Source: an uncultured Porphyromonadaceae bacterium
Lineage (GTDB): Bacteria > Bacteroidota > Bacteroidia > Bacteroidales > Muribaculaceae
Assembly: GCA_947175225.1 (NCBI GenBank)
Contig: CAMWLX010000159.1
Coordinates: 1-7,708 of the forward strand
Length of the DNA: 7,708 nucleotides
Reading direction: 5' to 3'
The position numbers and the translations under genes were made by a program. The notes beneath the pieces were generated by a model. It ran no database searches, had not been told where the DNA came from, and worked only from the letters and a program-made list of their open reading frames with translations. Within the stretch, counting starts at the first letter, position 1. The number at the start of each line of letters is the position of its first letter. Shown here in pieces: positions 1-6,006 of the stretch.

Positions 1-4
1 CATA

Positions 5-367
5 ATGGACTTAATTAAAATCGCGGAAGAAGCATTTGCTACTCCCAAAAAGAATTTTGATGAATTCGGCCCCGGTGACACTATCACCGTTGCATATCGC
101 ATCAAAGAGGGTAACAAGGAGCGTATCCAGCAGTATCGTGGTGTTGTAATCAAGATCAACGGTCAGGGTGACAAGAAGCGTTTCACCGTTCGCAAGATTT
201 CTGACGGTATCGGTGTTGAGCGTATCTTCCCTATGGAATCTCCTTTCATCGAATCAATCACAGTCAACAAGTATGGTAAGGTGCGCCGTGCAAAACTTTA
301 CTATCTGCGCAACCTAACCGGCAAGAAGGCCCGCATCAAAGAACGCTACGTAAAGAAAGACAAATAA
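5..367 (+). CDS. rplS: 50S ribosomal protein L19
   Basis: This encodes ribosomal protein bL19, a large-subunit protein that sits at the interface with the 30S subunit. The 120-residue product has the usual length for the family. The recognisable family pattern is visible: a GDTITV beta-strand near residue 24, the QQYRGVVIKING segment near 42-53, the FTVRKISDGIGVERIFP core near 60-76, and the basic end with KVRRAKLYYLRN near 92-103. The ATG at 5 is preceded by only four bases of window, so the promoter and upstream neighbour cannot be seen. In many bacteria rplS lies at the end of a translation/RNA-processing operon. Here it is followed by a strong terminator, which fits it being the last gene of its transcript. 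Identification is by direct sequence recognition and I consider it secure. Confidence 0.98.
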   Translation: MDLIKIAEEAFATPKKNFDEFGPGDTITVAYRIKEGNKERIQQYRGVVIKINGQGDKKRFTVRKISDGIGVERIFPMESPFIESITVNKYGKVRRAKLYYLRNLTGKKARIKERYVKKDK

Positions 368-389
368 TCTTGAGCGGACTTCAAAAAAT

Positions 390-428
390 AAAAATCGGAC
401 GGAATGACCATTCTGTCCGATTTTTTTT
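390..428 (+). terminator. Intrinsic terminator after rplS
   Basis: A long hairpin follows the rplS stop codon. The left arm starts at 390 (AAAAATCGGACGGAAT) and pairs with 410-425 through one G-U wobble (401 with 414), leaving a GACC loop at 406-409. The right arm runs into a tract of eight T (421-428). Stem, small loop and T tract are the full signature of a rho-independent terminator. An A-rich stretch at 383-394 on the upstream side would give some terminator character on the opposite strand as well, but no opposing gene is present. Confidence 0.93.
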
Positions 429-455
429 GGTTTAATTATTCAATGGTTTAATCGT

Positions 456-463
456 TTAGTTTG
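456..463 (+). promoter_or_regulatory. Weak candidate -7 element for rsgA
   Basis: TTAGTTTG differs from the Bacteroidota -7 consensus TAnnTTTG at one position. A TTTA at 431-434, 21 bases upstream, is a poor match to the -33 TTTG element. A promoter is expected between 429 and 485 because a strong terminator precedes rsgA, and this is the best candidate I see. It would put the transcript start near 467-470, which agrees with translation from the ATG at 485. The match is weak and could be chance in AT-rich DNA. Confidence 0.25.
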
Positions 464-484
464 TCTGGATTGTTATATGATTGT

Positions 485-1474
485 ATGGCAAAAAAAGAGA
501 AGAAACAGAAAGTGACATTGACGGCAGAGCCACATTTAGGACTCGTGGTGAAGAATACCGGCAGCGCTTACGATGTCAGACTTGACGACGGACCGACCGT
601 GAGTTGCCGCATCAAGGGGAATTTCCGTATCAAAGGGATTCGGACCACCAATCCTGTAGCTGTGGGCGACCATGTAAAGGCTGTCCGGGCAACCGACGAT
701 GTATGGTATATCACAGAGATCCTCCCTCGCCAAAACTATATAATAAGAAGGGCTTCAAATCTTTCCAAAGAGTCGCATATTCTCGCTGCAAACATCGATA
801 GGGCACTTCTTGTGGTGACACTTAGGGAACCATCCGTACCTTTGACATTCATCGACCGCTTCTTGGCAACTGCAGAAGCCTACCGCATTCCGGCAGGAAT
901 CATCCTAAATAAATGCGACATGTGGGATGACGATGACAAAGAACTCGGAGAGGCGATGAAATATCTCTATGATTCCCTTGGATATCCTACGATTATAGTT
1001 TCAGCAGCCACCGGATTCGGACTTGATGCCCTAAGGGAAGAGACTGCTGACAATATTTCACTTCTTGCCGGCAACAGCGGTGTAGGCAAATCATCACTGA
1101 TCAACTCTCTGATACCTGGACTTAACCTCCGTACCGGAGAAATATCAGAACTATACCATACAGGTACGCACACTACGACCTTCTCGGAAATGCTCGACCT
1201 TCCTTATGGCGGAGAGATCATTGATATCCCGGGAGTGAGAAGTTTCGGAACAATTGACTTCACGATGGAAGACACAGGGCATTTCTTCCCGGAAATATTC
1301 AAGGCATCACACGATTGCAAATATGGAGATTGCCGGCATACCAACGAACCCGGCTGCGCAGTCAAAGAAGCGGTGGCAGACCACCGTATAGCGGAATCCA
1401 GATACAATTCTTACCTCAACATTCTCGAAGAAGTACTCTCCGGGTCCGACGACAAATACCGCAAAGCACATTAA
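485..1474 (+). CDS. rsgA: Ribosome small-subunit GTPase RsgA
   Basis: RsgA (YjeQ/YloQ) is a cytoplasmic GTPase that binds the 30S subunit late in assembly and releases RbfA on GTP hydrolysis. From the ATG at 485 the protein has 329 residues. An OB-fold occupies about residues 18-95, with the KGNFRIKGIRTTNPVAVGD segment typical of the family. The GTPase motifs come in the circularly permuted order that defines RsgA: G4 NKCD at 142-145, G1 GNSGVGKSS at 196-204, a Thr-rich G2 loop THTTT at 228-232, and G3 DIPG at 247-250. A C-terminal zinc knuckle follows with ligands C278, C283, H285 and C291 (C-x4-C-x-H-x5-C). The reading frame is open up to a TTG at 461, but I prefer the ATG at 485 because no family similarity lies upstream of it. 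The first 18 residues form a lysine-rich extension before the OB-fold. No Shine-Dalgarno sequence is present, as is normal in this phylum. Confidence 0.96.
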   Translation: MAKKEKKQKVTLTAEPHLGLVVKNTGSAYDVRLDDGPTVSCRIKGNFRIKGIRTTNPVAVGDHVKAVRATDDVWYITEILPRQNYIIRRASNLSKESHILAANIDRALLVVTLREPSVPLTFIDRFLATAEAYRIPAGIILNKCDMWDDDDKELGEAMKYLYDSLGYPTIIVSAATGFGLDALREETADNISLLAGNSGVGKSSLINSLIPGLNLRTGEISELYHTGTHTTTFSEMLDLPYGGEIIDIPGVRSFGTIDFTMEDTGHFFPEIFKASHDCKYGDCRHTNEPGCAVKEAVADHRIAESRYNSYLNILEEVLSGSDDKYRKAH

Positions 1475-1491
1475 TTCTCTTTTTTACTACA

Positions 1492-1509
1492 AGATGGCTT
1501 CAGCCATCT
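1492..1509 (+). other. Short perfect hairpin between rsgA and pulA
   Basis: AGATGGC and GCCATCT form a perfect 7-bp inverted repeat around a TTCA loop in the 86-base gap. There is no T tract after it (CCCAATC follows), so it is not a classical intrinsic terminator for rsgA. A T-rich stretch (TCTTTTTTACTAC, 1478-1490) lies before it instead. The rest of the gap holds a direct repeat of ACTGAAGA (1536-1543 and 1548-1555) just before the pullulanase start. No convincing TAnnTTTG promoter is visible here, so read-through from rsgA is possible. The hairpin could equally be an RNA processing or stability element, or a protein-binding palindrome. Confidence 0.4.
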
Positions 1510-1560
1510 CCCAATCAGAATACTCAAGATTTATAACTGAAGAAAAAACTGAAGACCAAC

Positions 1561-3588
1561 ATGAACAAAACGATGACATTGCTCTCGACAGCCCTGCTGA
1601 TGGCAGGCGTCGTGACATCATGCCAAAAGGCTACTACTGCGAGAAGTGCCTATGACAAGCAGTTTGAAAATTACCCGACTTACAATGGAGATGATCTGGA
1701 ACTGACCGTAGACAACAAGGGAACTCACTTCAGGCTCTGGAGCCCAAAGGCTGAAGAAGTCATCCTCAACCTCTACGATACTGAACTCAACGGCGAACCC
1801 TACAAGACAATCTCTATGACCGCCGATCCGAACAACGGCACATGGACAGCAAGCGAAGCTGAGCAGCTTTACGGAAAATACTATACTTTTAAGGTGAAGC
1901 ACGACGGCAAATGGCTCGCTGAGACTCCCGGCGTATGGGCGAAGGCTGTCGGAGCAAACGGCAAGAGAGCAGCAATAATTGATTTCGCCCAGACAAATCC
2001 AGAGGGTTGGGATCAAGACAAAGGTCCGGAAGTTAAGAATTTCACTGACGTTATCGTATATGAGATGCACCACAGAGACTTCTCTATGTCGCCGACATCA
2101 GGAATAGCAAACAAAGGCAAATTCCTTGCCCTTACAGAAGAAGGCACCACTTCACCCGACGGAGAAAAGACCGGCATCGACCATCTGAAGGAACTCGGAG
2201 TGACACACGTGCATATCCTTCCAAGCTATGACTACAATTCAGTAGACGAAACCAACCTTCAGAACAATACCTATAACTGGGGATATGACCCACAAAACTA
2301 TAATGCTCCCGAAGGAAGTTACTCTACCAATCCTTCCAACCCAACCACAAGAGTGAAGGAAATGAAAGAGATGGTCAAGGCTCTCCATGACGCCGGCATT
2401 GGTGTGATCATGGATGTAGTCTACAACCATACGGCCGAGAACGACGGCTCTAACTTCGAGCTGACTGCTCCGGGATACTACCATCGCCACTGGGACGACG
2501 GAAGATATTCAGATGCATCCGGATGTGGCAACGAGACGGCATCCGACCTCCAGCAGATGCGCGACTATATCATAAACTCTGTGAAATACTGGGCTGATGA
2601 ATACCATATCGACGGTTTCCGATTCGACCTTATGGCAATCCACGACACAGAGACAATGAACCAGGTAGCGGCAGAACTGAAGAAGATCAATCCTTCAATA
2701 TTCGTATATGGCGAAGGATGGACAGCCGGCGACTCTCCCCTCCCGGTAGAGCAGCGGGCCCTGAAAGAGAATGTAGCAAAGATGACCGATATCGCCGTCT
2801 TCTCTGACGACCTCCGCGATGCCGTAAAAGGACACTACTCAAATGCAGAAGACCGTGGATTTGCAACCGGAAAGCCGGGCAATGAGGAGACTGTGAAAAT
2901 CGGTATCGTGGCTGCTACAGATCATCCACAAGTAGACTACTCAAAGGGAAACAATTCAAAATTCCCTTACGCTACTTCTCCTGAAATGATTGTAAACTAC
3001 GTAAGCTGCCATGATGACTTGACACTTACCGACAAACTCCGCAAATCAATGCCAGATGCGACTGACGAAGAGAGAATGGCTGCTGCCAAACTTGCTCAGA
3101 CAATAGTCTTAACATCGCAAGGCACGCCATTCATATTTGCCGGTGAAGAAATCTTCCGCGACAAGAAAGGAGTGCACAATTCCTACCAGAGCCCGGACTC
3201 AATCAATGCTATAGACTGGCATCTGAAATCTGCCAACCGCGACCAGATGGACTATTACAAAGGACTTATAGCCCTCCGCAAAGAGCATCCCGCATTCAGA
3301 ATGACTACAGCTGATCAAATAGCAAAGCATCTCGTATTTGACAAGATTGATTCTGAAAACACTCCAAATCTAATCTCCTACACTCTGAAGGATAGTGCCA
3401 ACGGCGACTCTTGGAGTGAAATCAAGGTGATATTCAACGGAAGCGGCGAAGCAAGGACTGTAGAATTGCCGGAAGGCACTTGGGAAGCAGCAGTGAAAGA
3501 CGGCAAAGTCGATCCAAATGCCAGCCTTGGAACTCTCAGCGGCAGTGTCACTGTGGCTCCAAGAAGCGCTTTGATTGTCAAGCGATGA
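1561..3588 (+). CDS. pulA: Type I pullulanase, lipoprotein (GH13, CBM48-like domain)
   Basis: This enzyme is predicted to hydrolyse alpha-1,6 branch linkages in pullulan, starch or glycogen, releasing linear maltooligosaccharides outside the cytoplasm. The 675-residue product starts with a lipoprotein signal whose lipobox VTSC places the lipidated cysteine at residue 21. A CBM48-like beta-sandwich spans about 45-145 (THFRLWSPKAEEVILNLY at 55-72). The type I pullulanase signature YNWGYDP is at 238-244. The GH13 catalytic regions are DVVYNH at 285-290, GFRFD with nucleophile D356, YGEGW with acid/base E385, and VSCHDD with transition-state residue D485. A C-terminal beta-sandwich covers about 590-675. 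All catalytic residues are intact. It is shorter than the roughly 1,090-residue Klebsiella PulA because it lacks extra N-terminal carbohydrate-binding modules. No SusC/SusD-type genes adjoin it, so it is not in an obvious polysaccharide-utilisation locus here. The acidic residues that mark surface export after the lipidated Cys are absent (CQKATT). Confidence 0.95.
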   Translation: MNKTMTLLSTALLMAGVVTSCQKATTARSAYDKQFENYPTYNGDDLELTVDNKGTHFRLWSPKAEEVILNLYDTELNGEPYKTISMTADPNNGTWTASEAEQLYGKYYTFKVKHDGKWLAETPGVWAKAVGANGKRAAIIDFAQTNPEGWDQDKGPEVKNFTDVIVYEMHHRDFSMSPTSGIANKGKFLALTEEGTTSPDGEKTGIDHLKELGVTHVHILPSYDYNSVDETNLQNNTYNWGYDPQNYNAPEGSYSTNPSNPTTRVKEMKEMVKALHDAGIGVIMDVVYNHTAENDGSNFELTAPGYYHRHWDDGRYSDASGCGNETASDLQQMRDYIINSVKYWADEYHIDGFRFDLMAIHDTETMNQVAAELKKINPSIFVYGEGWTAGDSPLPVEQRALKENVAKMTDIAVFSDDLRDAVKGHYSNAEDRGFATGKPGNEETVKIGIVAATDHPQVDYSKGNNSKFPYATSPEMIVNYVSCHDDLTLTDKLRKSMPDATDEERMAAAKLAQTIVLTSQGTPFIFAGEEIFRDKKGVHNSYQSPDSINAIDWHLKSANRDQMDYYKGLIALRKEHPAFRMTTADQIAKHLVFDKIDSENTPNLISYTLKDSANGDSWSEIKVIFNGSGEARTVELPEGTWEAAVKDGKVDPNASLGTLSGSVTVAPRSALIVKR

Positions 3589-3613
3589 AAATCAGTCTCC
3601 TATGAACCTAAAT

Positions 3614-3652
3614 AATAGCCGAACTGTTAAAAACAGTTTGGCTATTTACTTT
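3614..3652 (+). terminator. Hairpin terminator after pulA
   Basis: AATAGCCGAACTGTT (3614-3628) pairs with AACAGTTTGGCTATT (3632-3646) with a single G-U wobble. The central AAA would open to a slightly larger loop. The stop codon of the pullulanase lies 26 bases upstream. The T tract after the stem is interrupted (TACTTTTATA), so this is weaker than the terminator after rplS. The long nearly perfect stem in the right place still supports termination, and a new promoter follows about 70 bases later. Confidence 0.8.
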
Positions 3653-3698
3653 TATATGACAAAAACATGAAAAAAATCACAAAATAGTCAAGAAAAAA

Positions 3699-3729
3699 TT
3701 GCATATGCTCCATTTTTTTTGTAAATTTG
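3699..3729 (+). promoter_or_regulatory. Bacteroidota-type promoter for the propeller/TPR gene pair
   Basis: TAAATTTG at 3722-3729 is a perfect match to the Bacteroidota -7 consensus TAnnTTTG used by the primary sigma factor of this phylum. A TTG at 3699-3701, within ATTG, lies 20 bases upstream of it, close to the expected position of the -33 TTTG element. The spacer ends in a run of eight T (3713-3720). The expected transcript start is roughly 3733-3737, immediately before the tandem repeats at 3740. No comparable promoter is visible before the next gene at 6007, so this one may drive both. Confidence 0.75.
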
Positions 3730-3733
3730 CACA

Positions 3734-3811
3734 ATGCATTTAAAGCTAAATGAACTATTAAAGCTAAATGAACTATTAAAGCTAAATGATCAACATCCAT
3801 TCAAGACTTGA
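3734..3811 (+). CDS. Possible 25-codon leader peptide encoded by tandem repeats
   Basis: An ATG at 3734 opens a frame of 25 codons ending with TGA at 3809-3811, 13 bases before the preferred start of the propeller gene. Because the repeat unit is 18 bp, it encodes a hexapeptide repeat, LKLNEL LKLNEL LKLN, followed by DQHPFKT. Eight of the 25 residues are leucine, and all are written TTA or CTA, codons that look uncommon in the neighbouring genes. The predicted transcript start nearly coincides with this ATG, so translation would have to be leaderless or nearly so. This may be only a chance frame through AT-rich repeats, and there is no direct sign that it is translated. Confidence 0.2.
   Translation: MHLKLNELLKLNELLKLNDQHPFKT
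3740..3789 (+). repeat. Tandem 18-bp repeat in the 5' leader (2.8 copies)
   Basis: The unit TTAAAGCTAAATGAACTA occurs exactly at 3740-3757 and 3758-3775. A third copy at 3776-3789 matches the first 14 bases before diverging. The copies abut with no spacer and are identical. They start about 10 bases after the -7 element, so they should make up most of the 5' untranslated region of the downstream mRNA. Each copy contains an ATG. The first two (3750 and 3768) read ATG AAC TAT TAA and stop at once. The third (3786) is in frame with the downstream gene. Confidence 0.95.
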
Positions 3812-3824
3812 CGAATTGTATGTT

Positions 3825-5909
3825 ATGAAAAAGATTTTCTTAATTCCAGCACTTTTATGTGCTTTTGTGACTCCAATAAGCGCAATGGCGCAAGATGAGA
3901 CAGACGAACCAGCAGCAAAAACAGACTATAGCTTCAGATCCGCCCAACCGCTGACCCAGATAGAATCACTTTATTCTGCGATTATGGGCGCCACCCCCAA
4001 AGGGATCCAAAACACATTGGGACTTGAACTTATCAGCAGCAAAGACAGCATCATGAGGATGGCTTTGAACCCCACAGGCATCAATGTTGCCCTCGTAAAA
4101 AAAGACAAGAAAGGGAAGTACTATCTTGAGGCATACACCACCGACGGAGAAGCAACCAAGCTTATGAGCTTTGATGCAAAACACTATGGGATTCCATATG
4201 CAGCAGCATTCACTCCCGATGCCCGTCAACTCGCAGTGGCTACAGAAAAAGGGACCTACCTTTTCGAGACAAAAAAATTCAAACCTGTCGCAGAACTCCC
4301 GGTATTCACCTGCAAGCCCGACCTTCTCGTCTTCAGCCCCAATGCCTATTTCCTTGCTGCAGCCGGCAATGAGAAAGTAGAGGTGATGAACTTCGAAGAA
4401 AAAACCATGCGCCGCACGCTTAATCCCGGCGAAAAAATAGCCGATGTGGTCTTCTCCAAATCAAGCGAAGAGATGGCTGTGCTCACAGTCGACGGCATGG
4501 TAGAAATCTACGACACAAGGACTTTCAACGTCAAGCTTATGATTGAAGACCTTGACAACGGATATGCCTGCGACTTCAATTCTGACGGCAAATATCTCGC
4601 TGTGGCTGCCGACGGCGACAAGGTGACTGTGATAAATCTTTTGAAACCGGAAGACAGAATCATCATGGAAGTGCCGGAAGCTACTGTCAGCGACGTTCTC
4701 TTTATAGTAGATGCAGCAGAAAAACCGTTGCTTGCAGCTGCCACTAACTCCGGCATCCGTGCCCGTCGCCTTCAGCTGGAACCCTATTATGCAAAACTTG
4801 TCAGCGATGAGGTAGACATGAAGATGAGCGAGTGGCTTAAGAAGATGCCAAATGAAACCATGGAAGAGTATCAACTCCGTGTCAACGACGAGACCCGGGC
4901 AAGGCAGCGCAGACTCTTCGAAGATGAGATTTCTACTCGCCTTGCAGGCAACCTGACAGCAATGTCGACTGTAAGTCTCGGCCAATATGACGCAGACAAT
5001 GAGGTGCTCGCCGTCAATTTCGACAATATGCCTACTATCTTCCTCCCAATACCACGTGAGGACCTCAGCGGAATCAACTCTGCCAATGACCTCACAATCA
5101 GCGAGCAGCAATATGGACTTCTCGGCGACGACTCTTTTGAACTTATCTACGCCAAGTTTACCAACAACAAGACAGGTGCAGAATATATCTACGACAACGT
5201 CAACCGCAAGCCGATGAACTTCATGAACAACGACAACGTCGTTTCGATTGAACTCGTGCAGCAACAGATGATGGAAGAAATCCGACTTGAGGAGCTTAAG
5301 GATCAAGTGATGCAGGAAGCCAAGAAAGACAACATCATTTCCGACCATACCCAGATTGCCGTCAACTCTGAAGTGGTCCCGGAATATGATGCCAATGGCA
5401 ATAAGATTCTCAATTACAATGTCAACTTCACCTATCAGGTGGATCCGGAATTCTCTACTCAGGAAGACTTCGCACCCGGCAAATACCGCGCTGAACAGTC
5501 AGGAGCAGCTTCTTCAATGCTCAATATCGTCAAGAATGCATTCGAAGGCGACTTTGCCAACTATGTTAAATCCGGCAAACGACTGAATGTGAAGATATCA
5601 GGCACAGCCGACGCAACCCCGATCAGAAGCACGATTGCATATGACGGAGCTTATGGCGACATCGAAAACGAGCCGATATATCAAGACAACAGGATGAGCG
5701 CAATCTCAGTGACTCAGAAAGATGGCATCAAATCTAACGAACAGCTCGCTTTCCTACGTGCCTACGGCGTGAAGGAATACCTTGAAAATAATGTGAAAGG
5801 TATCCAAGACATGGATGCACGCTACACATATAATATTGGAGTCAGCGAAGGCAAAGGATCTGAATTCCGACGTATAACTGTAGAATTCACTTTCGTAGAC
5901 GCATTCTGA
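3825..5909 (+). CDS. Secreted WD40-like beta-propeller protein with OmpA-like C-terminus
   Basis: I do not recognise a named function. From the ATG at 3825 the protein has 694 residues and begins with a typical Sec signal peptide (MKKIFLIPALL...SAMA, probable cleavage after A22), so it is probably periplasmic. Residues about 79-317 hold at least five or six WD40/YVTN-like blades, seen as recurring patterns such as FSPNAYFLAAAGNEKVEV, FSKSSEEMAVLTVDGMVEIYD and FNSDGKYLAVAADGDKVTVI. Residues about 335-458 form a second domain (EWLKK, EEYQLRV, YDADNE) that is also found in the next gene. A charged, probably helical linker covers about 478-502. Residues about 552-694 resemble an OmpA C-terminal domain: VKISGTAD, then NEQLAFLRAYGVKEYL, then EFRRITVEFTF. 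The frame stays open upstream to an ATG at 3786, inside the repeats, but that start would bury the signal peptide behind 13 extra residues. The domain order suggests an envelope scaffold or adaptor. Confidence 0.88.
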   Translation: MKKIFLIPALLCAFVTPISAMAQDETDEPAAKTDYSFRSAQPLTQIESLYSAIMGATPKGIQNTLGLELISSKDSIMRMALNPTGINVALVKKDKKGKYYLEAYTTDGEATKLMSFDAKHYGIPYAAAFTPDARQLAVATEKGTYLFETKKFKPVAELPVFTCKPDLLVFSPNAYFLAAAGNEKVEVMNFEEKTMRRTLNPGEKIADVVFSKSSEEMAVLTVDGMVEIYDTRTFNVKLMIEDLDNGYACDFNSDGKYLAVAADGDKVTVINLLKPEDRIIMEVPEATVSDVLFIVDAAEKPLLAAATNSGIRARRLQLEPYYAKLVSDEVDMKMSEWLKKMPNETMEEYQLRVNDETRARQRRLFEDEISTRLAGNLTAMSTVSLGQYDADNEVLAVNFDNMPTIFLPIPREDLSGINSANDLTISEQQYGLLGDDSFELIYAKFTNNKTGAEYIYDNVNRKPMNFMNNDNVVSIELVQQQMMEEIRLEELKDQVMQEAKKDNIISDHTQIAVNSEVVPEYDANGNKILNYNVNFTYQVDPEFSTQEDFAPGKYRAEQSGAASSMLNIVKNAFEGDFANYVKSGKRLNVKISGTADATPIRSTIAYDGAYGDIENEPIYQDNRMSAISVTQKDGIKSNEQLAFLRAYGVKEYLENNVKGIQDMDARYTYNIGVSEGKGSEFRRITVEFTFVDAF

Positions 5910-5933
5910 AATCTTCCTCCAACATCTTTATAA

Positions 5934-5963
5934 TCCCGGCTCGGCTTGAACCCCGATCCGGGA
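5934..5963 (+). other. GC-rich intergenic hairpin without T tract
   Basis: TCCCGG (5934-5939) pairs with CCGGGA (5958-5963), and after a single C-T mismatch TCGG (5941-5944) pairs with CCGA (5953-5956), leaving an 8-base loop. It lies in the 97-base gap between the propeller and TPR genes. No T tract follows (ACCATAATAACAA), so it does not look like an efficient intrinsic terminator. It could partly terminate transcription, protect the 3' end of the upstream message, or set different expression levels of two co-transcribed genes. No TAnnTTTG promoter is visible between it and the next start. Confidence 0.5.
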
Positions 5964-6006
5964 ACCATAATAACAAATAATTGATTCAACCCAACATTCA
6001 TAAGAA

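Noticed and set aside
461..484. TTG start adding eight residues to RsgA.
   Set aside because: The extra residues have no family similarity, and an ATG at 485 leads directly into the lysine-rich start. The weak promoter candidate would also overlap the TTG.
1536..1555. Direct repeat ACTGAAGA separated by AAAA before the pullulanase start.
   Set aside because: Two 8-bp copies in A-rich DNA are easily produced by chance, and there is no matching regulator or second site.
1618..2073. A 151-codon open frame on the - strand inside the pullulanase gene.
   Set aside because: It is antisense to the conserved CBM48-like region and shows no motif of its own.
3667..3687. Mini-frame ATG to TAG encoding MKKITK before the promoter.
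   Set aside because: It has six codons in A-rich DNA, sits upstream of the predicted transcript start and after the pullulanase terminator, and nothing supports translation.
3740..3789. Repeats as a CRISPR array or plasmid-type iterons.
   Set aside because: The copies abut without spacers, are only 18 bp, and number under three. No cas or replication gene is nearby.
3786..3824. ATG in the third repeat copy as the start of the propeller protein.
   Set aside because: It would put 13 mostly polar residues before a textbook signal peptide that begins with MKK at 3825. The ATG is explained by repeat copying, since every copy has it.
4461..5348. A 295-codon open frame on the - strand inside the propeller gene.
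   Set aside because: It lies wholly antisense to a clear coding gene. Its product is rich in His, Val, Leu and Phe in the way of a reverse-complement shadow, with no recognisable domain, signal or promoter.
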